Assembly (NCBI GenBank): GCA_963932465.1
Contig: OZ010791.1
Span: forward strand, 320,288,283-320,352,282
Direction: 5' to 3'
DNA length: 64,000 bases
DNA from: Maratus speciosus
Lineage: Eukaryota > Arthropoda > Arachnida > Araneae > Salticidae
Shown here: piece after piece, positions 22,942 through 34,149 of the stretch
Position numbering within the stretch: the first letter of the stretch is position 1
Layout: each line of letters begins with the position of its first letter
Made by a program: the position numbers and the translations under genes
The notes under the pieces: model-generated
Told to the model about the DNA's origin: nothing
The model's input: the letters and a program-made list of their open reading frames with translations, nothing else
Database searches by the model: none

Positions 22942-23224
22942 AGTCACACTGTGAGTTTACAATATGGAGGATTTTTCGCCACATATGTGACGCGACGTAT
23001 GTCACATGCAGTAACATGACAGTGACGTCACAAATTTTTTTTTAATTGCCGGTTTTACAGTAAATAACATGTTTTAAAGAGCTTTTGTAATTTTTTAAAG
23101 TTTTCGAAGAAGTTCACCACTCAGTCACAATGTGACATCACTGAGTGGTGGCATTTTGGTCACAGATGTGACGTGACCACCGTGACTTACAGTGACGTCA
23201 CAATGACGTCACTGTGACCATGCA
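22942..23224. repeat. second GTGAC / TGACGTCA array
   Basis: GTCAC/GTGAC words recur irregularly, with three perfect TGACGTCA palindromes (about 23,022; two between 23,190 and 23,212). A perfect 11-bp inverted repeat, CACCACTCAGT (23,115-23,125) with ACTGAGTGGTG (23,140-23,150), encloses TCACAATGTGAC-like sequence. It resembles the cluster at 9,659-9,965. Confidence 0.75.
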
Positions 23225-23286
23225 TGCTATGAGGGGAGTCTTTACCATAAATATAATTTCATGATTTTTTTTATACAGGCTTTTAA

Positions 23287-23515
23287 CACCTTCACCCCGA
23301 CACGGTGGGTCACACTCGACTGTCTCAGAGCTGGCAAGACTCCGGCTTTTTGGATACCAGTATTTTAATACAGAAAATATTGTTTTATTTAATTATAACA
23401 ATTGGGCGATTTAAACGAACAACATTTTCTCTAAAATAACAGTGGTGTGCAAAAATCCGGAGACTTTACAACTATGAGACAGTCGGGTGTGACCCACCGC
23501 GCAGGCGTGAACGTG
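23287..23515. mobile_element. piggyBac-type MITE (TTAA flanks, ~60-bp TIRs)
   Basis: It is bounded by TTAA at 23,283-23,286 and 23,516-23,519. The inverted ends share CGGTGGGTCACAC and CGACTGTCTCA over about 60 bases. The 229-bp body is non-coding. TTAA duplication is the hallmark of piggyBac transposition. Confidence 0.8.
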
Positions 23516-23519
23516 TTAA

Positions 23520-25350
23520 ACCATTATGTTTATGACTCATTAAAATTTTAAAGAATTCGGACAATGATAACTATTTTTTTATATTAAATGACCCGATGTG
23601 AAAAAAAGAATCCGTACAGTTTTAAATTCTAAATACGCTATTTTTGGATGAAATGTGGAAAAGCATATAACTCCCTCTCAAAGAATATATATTTTGATTT
23701 AATACAGTACACTCGGTTTTTTCGATTGCGGAAAACCCGATACGAGATTCGTTGAAAAGTTTTTTATTTAAAAGTATAAATTCTTACAAAATTGGGTTAA
23801 AGATACAAAGGAATTCAAATTTGAGGTTTATTTTATGTTATTACCTCGGGCCCACGTAACGCCGGGCCGAACAACAAGTATTGAAATATATTGCTGTCAG
23901 TAGAAAATTAACCTAAATTACTCAAAATTTCGTTGCAGAATAAACCGCGTAATTTAAAGTGCTGATCATCCCGAAAAATATTTAAAAACTATTTTTGTTT
24001 CTTGTTATTGAATCTTTAACTTGCCTTCAATTTTTTTTTAGTTCTACTCAATGTTTAAGTAATGACAAACAGTTTAAATTATTGGTGTCACCCTGAAATC
24101 AGTGATTGTTGTTTAGATTAGAACTCCCAATCCATCGACTTAAAAAAAACTGCTCTTTTGTAACAGCAGAAAATCTTCAAAAAATTAAATAATCTATAAA
24201 ATTATGAAAATGAAAGGTTTGTACCTAAAATCCAGCTCAAATTTCAAACAGTCTCCACATTCTGAAATTTTGATTTATCTTACCAGTTTGGGATTTGGCG
24301 TTTAAATATTGTTAATAACAATTGAGGATTTTTTGTTTGAGTTGCGTATTAGGTGCGTAATCATGTATACAGATTTGATGTGCATACTTTCCGCAGGGAG
24401 CATTTGAAGAGTTGAAGTCGTTTAAAATATTAATATTTTCATATGACAAAGTTTAAACTCTTTGAAGAATGTACATTAAATCGAAATCCATAAACCATTT
24501 TATTCTATGTGCATTATTTAAACAAAATAAAATTTCGAAAATCGCAATCCGTATAGGGAGCATCTCCCCATAAAATGCTGAAAAATAATATGTCTGCAAT
24601 TTTATCTTCATAAAACTCGAATAAAACCTTTCGCAGAACACCCGTTGACAGTTATTTGACAATGTGTTAATTTATTTATCACGTGGTTTTAATAAGACTA
24701 TTTGCATTTTAAAAAATAAAGTACTTTTAGATTCATTATAGTTTCTGAACACAGATCTAGTAAATATTTTGCGTCTTCTTTAAAACAAATTACGTTTTAT
24801 TAATTTCATTTGCTTATGTAAATATCAAAGTGAGGACGTATAAATTATCTTTTTGGGGCTCAAAATTAAATTTAAAACAACAAAAAAATGTATACAAGTT
24901 GGAAATATTCTTATATTTTAAAAAGTAAATCTTCGTTCAAAAAACCTAGTTCAAGCATTGCAACGTCATGGTGTACCATAAAATATAATTTAAAGAATTC
25001 ATATTAAGAAAAAATGGTGCCTGAATCGATTTCTTTGACAAATATTTGCACGGTGGTAATAAAAATATTCCTATATGCTATTCAAATTTAATAGTAAGAA
25101 ATTATCATCTTAAATAACCTATAGGCAGAAAAACACATAATTTTTTTTTGTATTAATATTTATGATTGTGGGCGCATTCAGGCAGTATATCTGAAAAATG
25201 CATTTCTGATTAGAATATCTAAAATATAAATGCAAATCTATTTCCGTCAATTTCCGAACAAACAGGAATAAACAAACATAGCTGTAATAAAATTGGAACG
25301 GTATGTTCCCTCAGGCTGGAATGTTAAAGAGCATTATAGCTGGTTAATAT
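23520..25350. other. AT-rich sequence, nothing recognised
   Basis: No coding frame with family motifs, no RNA gene and no clear inverted repeat was seen. Confidence 0.4.
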
Positions 25351-25396
25351 TTAAGAACAAACAATCTTCTTGAAACACCATCAAAAAATTGTAAAT

Positions 25397-25440
25397 GCGC
25401 TAGGCCTTTCAAAAGATCTGAGTCTTTCTTCATCAGGCGC
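25397..25440 (-). ncRNA. hammerhead ribozyme-like motif, left arm
   Basis: On the minus strand stem I is GCGC...GCGC and the core is CTGATGA. Stem II is AAAGA/TCTTT with a six-base loop, followed by GAAA and then GGCCTA with a CTA cleavage triplet. Stem III is minimal (GGCC), as known for Penelope-like-element hammerheads, which are thought to work as dimers. All core bases are present. Confidence 0.7.
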
Positions 25441-25742
25441 AAAAAAGACGTCCTTCTACTATGAAAGCAGAGGCAAGACTGAAATGAGAGACAAAGGAAA
25501 GGAAACAAGCTGAAGAAACAGCCAATAGGAAGTTAGAAATCAACAGCCAATAGGAAAGTAAAAGACAACAGCCTATCACAGAAGAGAATAATCAAAACAA
25601 AAGAACACAAAGTAGGAGGGGCAAAAAATGGGAGGGGGAAAAATACATATAATCCAATATGGGAACACATGAAATTAAAATGAATAAATAAATGAATAAT
25701 ATATATTTAAAAAAAACAGACTAATAATAATACAAAAATAAA

Positions 25743-26036
25743 TTAAATGGTAGTACTGAAAAGGTTTTTCCAAGCTGCAGAGAGCATTGTGGAATCAGAT
25801 TTATCATTAACAATAACATCACGATTAAGATAAATAGCTAAATTTTCAAGAAAGTCCAATTCAGAGATACTATTGGCATTAGAGATAATTTTAGCATTTT
25901 GAAAATTAAAACTATGGCCGGAATCCCAAGAGTGCTTGGCAATAGAAGATTTAGAAAATTCTCGATTGATTACATAACGCGAGTGTTCTTTTAAGCGGAT
26001 TTCGAGATTCCTTTTAGTTTGACCAATATAAGATAA
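25743..26036 (-). pseudogene. Penelope-like GIY-YIG endonuclease C-terminus (left arm)
   Basis: The minus strand reads LSYIGQTKRNLEIRLKEH, then KHSWDSGHSFNFQNAK, then FLENLAIYLNRDVIVND, ending AAWKNLFSTTI-stop. YIG, Arg (RLKEH) and Glu (FLENL) of the GIY-YIG fold are present. The GIY half and the whole reverse transcriptase are missing because the palindrome starts here. In a complete element this domain nicks target DNA for reverse transcription. It is a 5'-truncated remnant with an open frame and no start of its own. Confidence 0.85.
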
Positions 26037-26037
26037 A

Positions 26038-26352
26038 GTTCCTTGTAATGGTTGTGATTTATCTTATATTGGTCAAACTAAAAGGAATCTCGAAATCCGC
26101 TTAAAAGAACACTCGCGTTATGTAATCAATCGAGAATTTTCTAAATCTTCTATTGCCAAGCACTCTTGGGATTCCGGCCATAGTTTTAATTTTCAAAATG
26201 CTAAAATTATCTCTAATGCCAATAGTATCACTGAATTGGACTTTCTTGAAAATTTAGCTATTTATCTTAATCGTGATGTTATTGTTAATGATAAATCTGA
26301 TTTCACAATGATCTCTGCAGCTTGGAAAAACCTTTTCAGTACTACCATTTAA
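26038..26352 (+). pseudogene. Penelope-like GIY-YIG endonuclease C-terminus (right arm)
   Basis: Mirror copy of the left arm, including the 20-base spacer. It opens VPCNGCDLSYIGQTKRN and continues RLKEHSRYVINREFSKSS, then FLENLAIYLNRD, to the stop at 26,350-26,352 (105 codons, no internal stop). The spacer supplies residues just upstream of YIG, so this arm is slightly longer than its partner. It also lacks the GIY half and the reverse transcriptase. Confidence 0.85.
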
Positions 26353-26656
26353 TTTATTTTTGTATTATTATTAGTCTGTTTTTTTTTTAATATATATTAT
26401 TCATTTATTTATTCATTTTAATTTCATGTGTTCCCATATTGGATTATATGTATTTTCCCCCCCTCCCATTTTTTGCCCCTCCTACTTTGTGTTCTTTTGT
26501 TTTGATTATTCTCTTCTGTGATAGGCTGTTGTCTTTTACTTTCCTATTGGCTGTTGATTTCTAACTTCCTATTGGCTGTTTCTTCAGCTTGTTTCCTTTT
26601 CTTTGTCTCTCATTTCAGTCTTGCCTCTGCTTTCATAGTAGAAGGACGTCTTTTTT

Positions 26657-26700
26657 GCGCCTGATGAAGAAAGACTCAGATCTTTTGAAAGGCCTAGCGC
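26657..26700 (+). ncRNA. hammerhead ribozyme-like motif, right arm
   Basis: Identical layout to the left-arm motif on the other strand: GCGC at 26,657, CTGATGA at 26,661, stem II AAAGA/TCTTT, GAAA at 26,687-26,690, GGCCTA at 26,691, GCGC at 26,697-26,700. Both stem I halves pair perfectly. Confidence 0.7.
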
Positions 26701-26745
26701 ATTTACAATTTTTTGATGGTGTTTCAAGAAGATTGTTTGTTCTTA

Positions 26746-28770
26746 GTCATTCACACCAGTTTTAACTTATTTTCTTTGGTTAATATTTATTTTTCATTTC
26801 AACTCGCTGTAGAAATTACTCCTTTGTATAATATATGTTTACGTTTAACAGTGAAATTTATCAATATTCTCTCCCAGCTTTCTTTAAGTATTCTTGTTTT
26901 TAATTTTTTAAGATGTTGGTTTGTAATAGGCAACTATTTTTTTTCTCCGTTACAATTAATAATCGGTATGTTAGATTTCACAGAAGTGTGAATAATCATC
27001 AGTAAATGTAAATACTCACCATTTATTTCGAAAAGTATTAAAATCGAGCTGTATGCGGAAGGAGGAGGGGGGGGGGAGCAGAGAAAGAAGCAGAAATTCA
27101 GAGGATCAGTGCATTTAGACACGTTAAAGTTATCTAGGTAGTTAAAGTTATCTAGGTACATTTTCCAAATATAGAAACCAACTTTCGTAAAAGTTCTTTA
27201 AAAGCATTAAAATTTGTTACACACCGAAAGGAGCATCTTTCATTTCTTAACAGTATGATTGTTTTTGTTTTTCATGCTCAATTAATAATTTCAACCTTCG
27301 TTACTGAAATTTAAAACAAAGTCATAAACAATTTTCAGCAACTTATTTTGTAGTTAACATTTTTATAAAGCTGAAGCTAAAATTTATTTTTATGCCTAAT
27401 AATGCTTCAATTGTTTCCCTAATGTTTTCATAAATCAATAGATAAATTATATTTACAATGTAAAGAATGACTAATTACTATATGTTTATGCTAACCATTT
27501 GTAGACCAAACTGTTTTTTTCGACTGAAAATCAGGATTATACAAGTATCTGAAAATGTACCATACAGAAGAATGATTCAGAGTCACAGAATTGTAAAATT
27601 GTCTTTTGTTGGCTGGTTGATCTTTTTTTATTGGCACAGTGTTCTCTATAAAATATATAACACCAATGTCTTGTAGCTATTACAACAACTTTATGAGTAA
27701 CAGGATATAAAAATTATTACAGATGACATTCAAAACGCCGTAAATATTGTTAAAATACTAGTAAAAAAATTAATAACCACTAAATGAATAAATATAACGT
27801 TTGCTTCGTGAAACATTAAACAGACAATATTAATGAAAATTCTTGTAGTTCTTAATTTATTTGAAGCTCTTTTATGTATAATAAAATGAGTTTCGTTTAA
27901 AAAATGTATGAATTAAACTATATGTATTACGTTTCAACAGACAATGCATTAATCAAAATGTTTACGAATATTCAGTAATATACAGAAACAGTATAAAATT
28001 AAATTTAAAATGCTAAGATCAATACACATTAACAAATGCAAGTGTAGCAACGAAAGTTTGCATTTACAACTGATTTATTACCTTGGCACTACCAAATATT
28101 TCCTATTCTAGCACATAAATTGTCTGATTGTGCTAAAATATTTTCGAAACCCTTGATTAGATAATTATACATTTCACTTATGGAAACATCGTCGGTTCAT
28201 ATTAAGGTTCATTATTATTTTGACAGGGCAAATGCCTAACAATTTGAATTTGCTGTACTATTTTCAATGTCAGAAAATTATATTTTTCTGTCCAATGGCA
28301 AAAACCTCTTATAACCGGCCGAAATATAATACCATTAAGACTTTATGAAAATTTACAATTTTGTTTCAGTTCTATTCGTATTGAACCGAAGTGTTTTGTT
28401 GTCATACAAATTACTCTTCATTTTAATTAAAGATTATACTTAAGATTGAATTGTAGATAATAAATTTGCTTTATATTGAAATATTTCAACTAGATTTTCG
28501 GTATCAGGCATGCTGTTCGATATTATCGTAAAATTTTTCAAGTGTTGTTTTTATTCGTTAAATCATAGTAATTATTTTATGCAGAAATTGTATCACCGTA
28601 TTACAATCTTTATTTTAAACCGTCAAGCAGAACTTTAAATATTAATTATGTTTATATTTATTTTGATTAAACTCTTTTAATTATCCTTATTTTTTTTAAA
28701 TGAAGTTATACTAATATTAATAGTCAAACATTTATCTAAAAACTTCAAAAGGTAATTTAAAAAATATATA
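26746..28770. other. AT-rich sequence; includes one copy of a duplicated block
   Basis: No gene recognised. A G run lies near 27,066-27,076 and a short GTTAAAGTTATCTAGGTA tandem pair near 27,123-27,160. From about 27,985 it holds the first copy of the diverged duplication. Confidence 0.4.
27985..28560 (+). repeat. diverged duplication, copy 1
   Basis: Shared with 31,700-32,290 in the same order and orientation: AAAGTTTGCATT, GAAACCCTTGATTAGA, AATTATACATTTCACTTATG, GTTCATTAT, TTCTATTCGTATT and CAGGCATG. The offset is about 3.7 kb. It is non-coding in any frame I could follow. Confidence 0.6.
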
Positions 28771-29223
28771 CCGGGTGTCCCAAAAAGGACTGACTGATTT
28801 TAAAATTCAATAACTTGCAAACGGTGACAGATATTTAAAAAATTCTTGCAGGAGGGTTCTGCATAAGGTCAAAAGTTTTTTTACAGTGATTTTCAATTTT
28901 AGTTCGAATTACAAACAATAGATGGCGCTGCGATCAATAGACGCTGAATTCAGGCTCGATTTTTGGTTCTTCGTGGCCCGGATAATACATTTCCATCTCC
29001 TTTTTCAGCATGGAACAAGTGAAAGGACTAGAAATCGAGCCTGTATTTAGCGACTATTGCTTACAGCGCCATCTATTGTTTGTAAATCGAACTAAAATTG
29101 AAAATCACTGTAATAAAACTTTTGACCTTATGCATAACCCTCCTGCAAGAATTTTTTTAATATCTGTCACCGTTTGCAAGTTATTGAATTTTAAAATCAG
29201 CCAGTCCTTTTTGGGACACCCGG
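28771..29223. mobile_element. foldback MITE with CCGGGTGTCCC ends
   Basis: Ends CCGGGTGTCCCAAAAAGGAC (28,771) and its inverse (29,223) are flanked by TA (28,769-28,770; 29,224-29,225). The inverted arms are about 180 bases each and nearly identical, for example CAATAGATGGCGCTG on the left and CAGCGCCATCTATTG on the right. The centre is about 28,980-29,010. It is non-coding. TA flanks suggest mobilisation by a Tc1/mariner-type transposase. The open frame at 29,010-29,330 is read through the right arm and beyond and has no protein motif. Confidence 0.85.
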
Positions 29224-29225
29224 TA

Positions 29226-31439
29226 TATTTACCCCATAAAACGATTCATATTAAACACAAAGTTTTTTATTTCCTTATAATTATAGTATTAAGTAATAGT
29301 ATTAATATCAATAAAGAGGCGTATACATAAACTATCGTTAACATTGTGTGTATTCTTGAAGTTCCAGAAGCATGATCCCAAAAGCAATATCTTACGAATC
29401 ATGTGAAAGGCTAAAAAGAGTGAAAGAGTATTCCTAAGAGTAGAGCCAAGTGCATAGCTAAAAAAACAATTATGCACGTTAACTAGTTGAAAGGAGTATT
29501 ATTAAAAAATATATAATAAATTAAGTCTTTATTAAACTGACGAAACAATATTCCAATGTCCAAATCCTCAACAATATCTTTGAAACTAAAACGCCTGGAA
29601 AGCTCGTCTGAGAGGCTGGTCGATTATTATTCTAATAACAAAAGACAAGAACAATTGCGCTAAAAGAACTTTTATTCAAATAAGCTGGTCGTAATGTGGT
29701 ACATTTGAATGTGAACAAAATGCAGTAGATATTTTTATATTATTGAAATCTATCGCAAAAGCACTGTGCGTAACGCAATCAACATTGCGAAAGCTGAATC
29801 CTAAAACCATTCAAAAATTACCTTAACAACAAAAGGACATACTAAAGTACTGCACTATATATCATCATATTTGACGTTTCATACCAATCTTCGTGTGTTC
29901 TTTGTATTGGAATAAGAAATTTTTTATACTTTTCTGAATTATTTACTATTAAATAACATGTCAGACACTCTACCATATTTCCAGCTTACTAATAAGAAGA
30001 AGTCAAAATAGCTACATTTTCTATGATTAAATAGCTTGTAAAGGAAAATTGAAAATCAGACTTTAACATTGTATCAGAAACACATAGTTGTTCCTTCCAT
30101 GAAAGTTGAAAAATATACAATGAAAAAATAATGAATATTGTAGCTATTTTACACTGAAAAGAACTGATAATATGTACAAGAATTATAGTAAAAATATTAA
30201 ACTGAAATATTTACATTTTGCTTACTTGATAGAAGAATGTAAAATTGTTTTAATCTGTCTGCGTGTGTGTTCCATTAAAATAGTCAGAGAATCCAAAATT
30301 AAAAAAAAAGTGAACGTTCCTAACATTAGGCGTCGCTCAAAAATCTATAAACATTTAAATTAATTAAACATTAGAACATACAAACATTAAACATTAATAT
30401 TTACAATAGTTAGAAATTTTCTAAATTACAGAGAAGATTGTTCCTATAAGTGCTTTAATGATTTTTTGGATAAATGGCTTAGCTTATGCCGTGTAACTAT
30501 ACGGTGAATAAACTGTATAATGGAATGAGCAATCCAAATTTAAGAAACACAATAATAGTTTTATACAATAGACTATACTTGTAAAATTATTTATCCCTGC
30601 GAATAATTTTAGTCAATACAACTGAAAGAGCATTGATGTGAACAGAAGTGCATAAATTAATATGTTATTTAAATTCAAAGGTGAAGCAACTGCCAAGCCA
30701 GTTTCTCCTTTTTGTGGCTAATAAAATGGGAATTAAACATTACTATCCACATTTTGTTATTTGCAAAGCAGTGAAGAAAAAGACCCTGCGTCAAAAACTG
30801 CCAGTATAATTATTAATTCTTTGCGTATTTTGTAACATAACAAACATAATTTTTTACGAGACTGAGTTAGTATTTGCCGATGATGATATGCCACAACCGG
30901 ATTTACAATATAATATGTTTTAAGTTATATTACCATTTTTCATTTAAGAATGTTTTCTATTCACAATTTCATTACAGATTCAAAATATAGACGACAACTT
31001 GCGAAATAGTGAATTATATTATATCTTGGGAGATTTTATTCTATTTGGGAAGGGAGAGGGGGCGTTGTTTTGTCGAACGCGAATAAATATCACTAAGGAA
31101 ATGGAGCCTAACCTCCCACTAGAGTAGAAATACAATGTAAATAACAGGATACTTAGTGTTCAAAATATAACACTCACAATGCTATAAATAACAGTGTTGA
31201 ATAATACTATTTAAAGTTAATTACTAAAATTAAAAATGTTGTTACCTTAAAAATAATAAACTAAAATAACGGCAAAAATAAACCTCGCTGAAAATGCATG
31301 ATACTTGAAGAAAAATGCAACTTATTCTGTGAAACAAATATCTGAGGAAGTATTATTATTAGTGAATATTCTCATTTTTTTTCCTTGGCTGAACTGTGTT
31401 AAGTATATTATCTTCTTTACAAAACGCACAAATAATAGT
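29226..31439. other. AT-rich sequence, nothing recognised
   Basis: No coding frame with motifs, RNA gene or long repeat was seen. Confidence 0.4.
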
Positions 31440-31735
31440 ATGCGTATTTATTTTAAACAAAACACAATAACAATCAAATTATTTAAAAAGATCAAGTAAA
31501 TATAGAGATAGATTTAAATTAAAATCTGGAGTAACAAGTTGTCAAATCCAGTAACTATAATTAAACATTTTTACCAAACTTGACGTATAAATGATGCTAT
31601 GCGTATTCTTTTAAAACAAAATTAAATAAAAATTAAGCTATTTAAAACGATTAAGAAATATACAGATAGATTTAAATTAAAATCTCGAATGACAAGTTAT
31701 CATATACAGTAACCATTATTAAACATTTGTACCAA
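31440..31735 (+). repeat. two-copy ~165-170-bp tandem repeat
   Basis: TTTAAACAAAACACAATAAC...GATAGATTTAAATTAAAATC...CATTTTTACCAAAC recurs about 165-170 bases downstream with substitutions. It precedes copy 2 of the 28-kb duplication. Confidence 0.6.
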
Positions 31736-32290
31736 ACGTAAACATAAAAATAAAAGTTTGCATTCATAACTAATGTATTACCCTAGACATTTCCAAATGT
31801 TTTAATATCAGAAGTTTGCTTGCATTAGAATATTTTAGAAACCCTTGATTAGAAAATTATACATTTCACTTATGCAGATACAATCGATTCGCGTTATGGT
31901 TCATTATCATTTTGAACGAATGAATACATGACAATTCTAAAATGTTGCGATGTTTCTACCCCTCTACAACGTCTCCTGCGCCAGAAAATTAATTTTACCT
32001 GTCTTTATTGAAGTTAAGAAATTGTTTCAAGCGACCGTCAAAACAGCGTAATATATGCTTTTACGCTTTTATTAAAAGTTTACGATTTTCTTTTCGTTCT
32101 ATTCGTATTAAACCAAAGTCTGGTGTTGTGACATAGTTTCCTCTTCACTTTAATTTAAGGATTATATGGAAATTAGAATCGAATATTAGGAATGTTCCAT
32201 ATTAAGATATTCTATCTTATCTTTCAGTTGCAGGCATGACGTTCGAAATTATTGTTAAAAGCTTTGGCTTTGTTTTAAAACTTTAAACGA
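31700..32290 (+). repeat. diverged duplication, copy 2
   Basis: Same block order as 27,985-28,560, with many substitutions and indels. It contains TAATGTATTACCC, GAAACCCTTGATTAGA, TATACATTTCACTTATG, TTCTATTCGTATTAAACC and TGCAGGCATG. An old duplication of unknown nature. Confidence 0.6.
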
Positions 32291-32946
32291 AAGTCATTAT
32301 GTTTGTTACAAAACTATTCCATTAAAATCATTTTTAAAATTACAAAATTAAATTTCAAGTGCAATTTGAAATATTTGTTTTCTTTTTATATTTAATTCTA
32401 TGTTTTAAGTTTCTTTATCTTTCTTAAACTTTTAGTAATATTAGATTCACAAAATTTAGCTTAGACTGTTAATTTTATTTTACGTAAAATGTTTTTAATC
32501 AGGTAAAAATTATTTAATTTTAATGAAGAAGTGTTAAGATCTTTTTGCTATGATGAATATTGTTTGTTCTATTTTTTTGTACACGTAACAATAAGAATTA
32601 TGAGCATATGCAAATACACGCAATTAACACTTCAAGCATTACCGTTATTCGATTACATGAATAATTATTTATTTATTCAGATTTTGATTGCTTTAACACT
32701 ACAAGGCTCTGTATATATACACTTATGTTTGTGAAAATTGCAACACCATGAAGGAATCATCAGAATTAATTGAAATGTAATACGCAAACTACTGGTATTG
32801 GTACGAACAAATAATTACAATTTCAAAGCAAAAAAAAAAAAAAAAAAAAAAAGAATATTAAGTGTAAAAAATCAGTATTTGGTGTAGCCAGCACGCGCTG
32901 CAATAATGCTGCGTAGTATGGACTCGAACATATTTTAAATGTCTAC

Positions 32947-33907
32947 CTAGGAAAGAGCATACCTTATTGTTTGTATGCGTAAACCAAAGTTCATCTGTAG
33001 AGACTGTATTACGAGGATCATGTGCGACACATTCCGATCAACGAAATCCCACACATTTTCAATAGGCAACATCTCCGGCGAACATGCAGGCGGCATAAGA
33101 AGCTGTATGTTTTCTGCTGAAAACAAACTCTTGAACATTCATTGCAACATGTGGGCGTGCATTATCTTGTTGAAAGATAGCTCCAGGAATGTCTTGAATG
33201 TAAGGAACGCCATCGGCCTCCAGCACTTCACTGGTGCACCGGTTGCTGTCCAGAATATCCAAAATTCGTAGCAGCTTGGATTGTCCATGATACGCAATCG
33301 CACCCCAGACCACAACTTCGGGTGTTCGTCGTCTATGACGTTCGATAATGCATTCCGGATGATGGCGTTTAACGGCTTACCGTCTAACACGAATGCTGCC
33401 ATCATGGTATCACAAACTAAAGCCAGATTCCTCAAAAAATACCACTTGTTGCCAATCTGCACGCCAGTCACTATGGTCATGAGCCCATTGTAGTCGCAAG
33501 CGTTGTTCGTTTTGAGTGAGGGGAATCCTGTATAAAGGGGTTCTTGCACACAGTCCACGGTGAAGCAGACGTCGATAAATTGACAAAGCAGACACTGATA
33601 CATCTGTAGCAGTTGACCAATGTGCTGTCAACTATCCAGATGACGCTGTAGGGTACCGCATCACCATGAAAATCATGTGTCTATCATCGCGCGTTGACGT
33701 CACCGTTCGGGATACGCTCACGTATTTCCGAGTTGTCCGATCCTCGTCGGCCCAGTGCTTCTAAACTCGCATCACTCTGCTACTATTACACTGTACACGA
33801 TCTGCTATTACCCGTTAGGTAATTCCTTCTTCACGAAGGCCCATGATTCTCCCCAGTACAAACTCCGTCATTTATTGAAATGTCTCCCTCTTTCGGCAAA
33901 GTGGCAT
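32947..33907 (-). pseudogene. Tc1-type (DD34E) transposase, broken
   Basis: On the minus strand it likely opens at MPLCRKRE (about 33,907), followed by GRIMGLREEGIT (HTH region). Then come HRGLCARTPLYRIPLT, WAHDHSDWRADWQQVVFF, MVWGAIAYHG, GAIFQQDNARPH (second Asp) and PACSPEMLPIENVWDFVDR (Glu). These pieces are in the right order but in different frames, with stops. The first catalytic site reads FFEES where the family has SDES, so the first Asp also appears lost. No functional enzyme is possible. Confidence 0.85.
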
Positions 33908-34149
33908 AGTTCCGTCTCACTTACCGTTTACCACTAGCAGATAACTAATGTACCAATGTACCAATGCAGTTCATCATGAGTACCTACAGGAGTCGTTATG
34001 CTTCTGTTTATCTCAATCGGATTAGTAGGGTCGAATGAGTCAGAGTGCTTCGGTGTTTAAGCAGCATGGAATTCCTTGCGAATTCTGGAGCACTGGGATG
34101 GTAGAGTTAGCCAGGGATCGTGGGGAAAGATGAAAAAGGCCCCAGAGCC

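Larger units (their letters stand above)
25351..26745. mobile_element. 1.4-kb palindrome of two Penelope-like 3' ends
   Basis: The left arm 25,351-26,037 and right arm 26,058-26,745 are inverted copies with only scattered differences. They are separated by 20 bases (26,038-26,057). From the centre outward each arm carries the GIY-YIG endonuclease C-terminus of a Penelope-like element, a stop codon, an AT-rich 3' region, inverted CCAAT-type repeats and a hammerhead ribozyme-like motif. The retroelement 3' ends face outward and the join lies inside the GIY-YIG domain. A single-orientation relative lies at 52,110-53,210. Confidence 0.9.

Noticed and set aside
29010..29330. 106-residue + strand frame
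   Set aside because: It begins in the loop of the foldback MITE, passes through its right arm and runs into AT-rich DNA.
33139..33603. 154-residue minus-strand frame as a separate gene
   Set aside because: Its interior contains pieces of the Tc1 transposase in shifted frames; it is the broken transposase itself.
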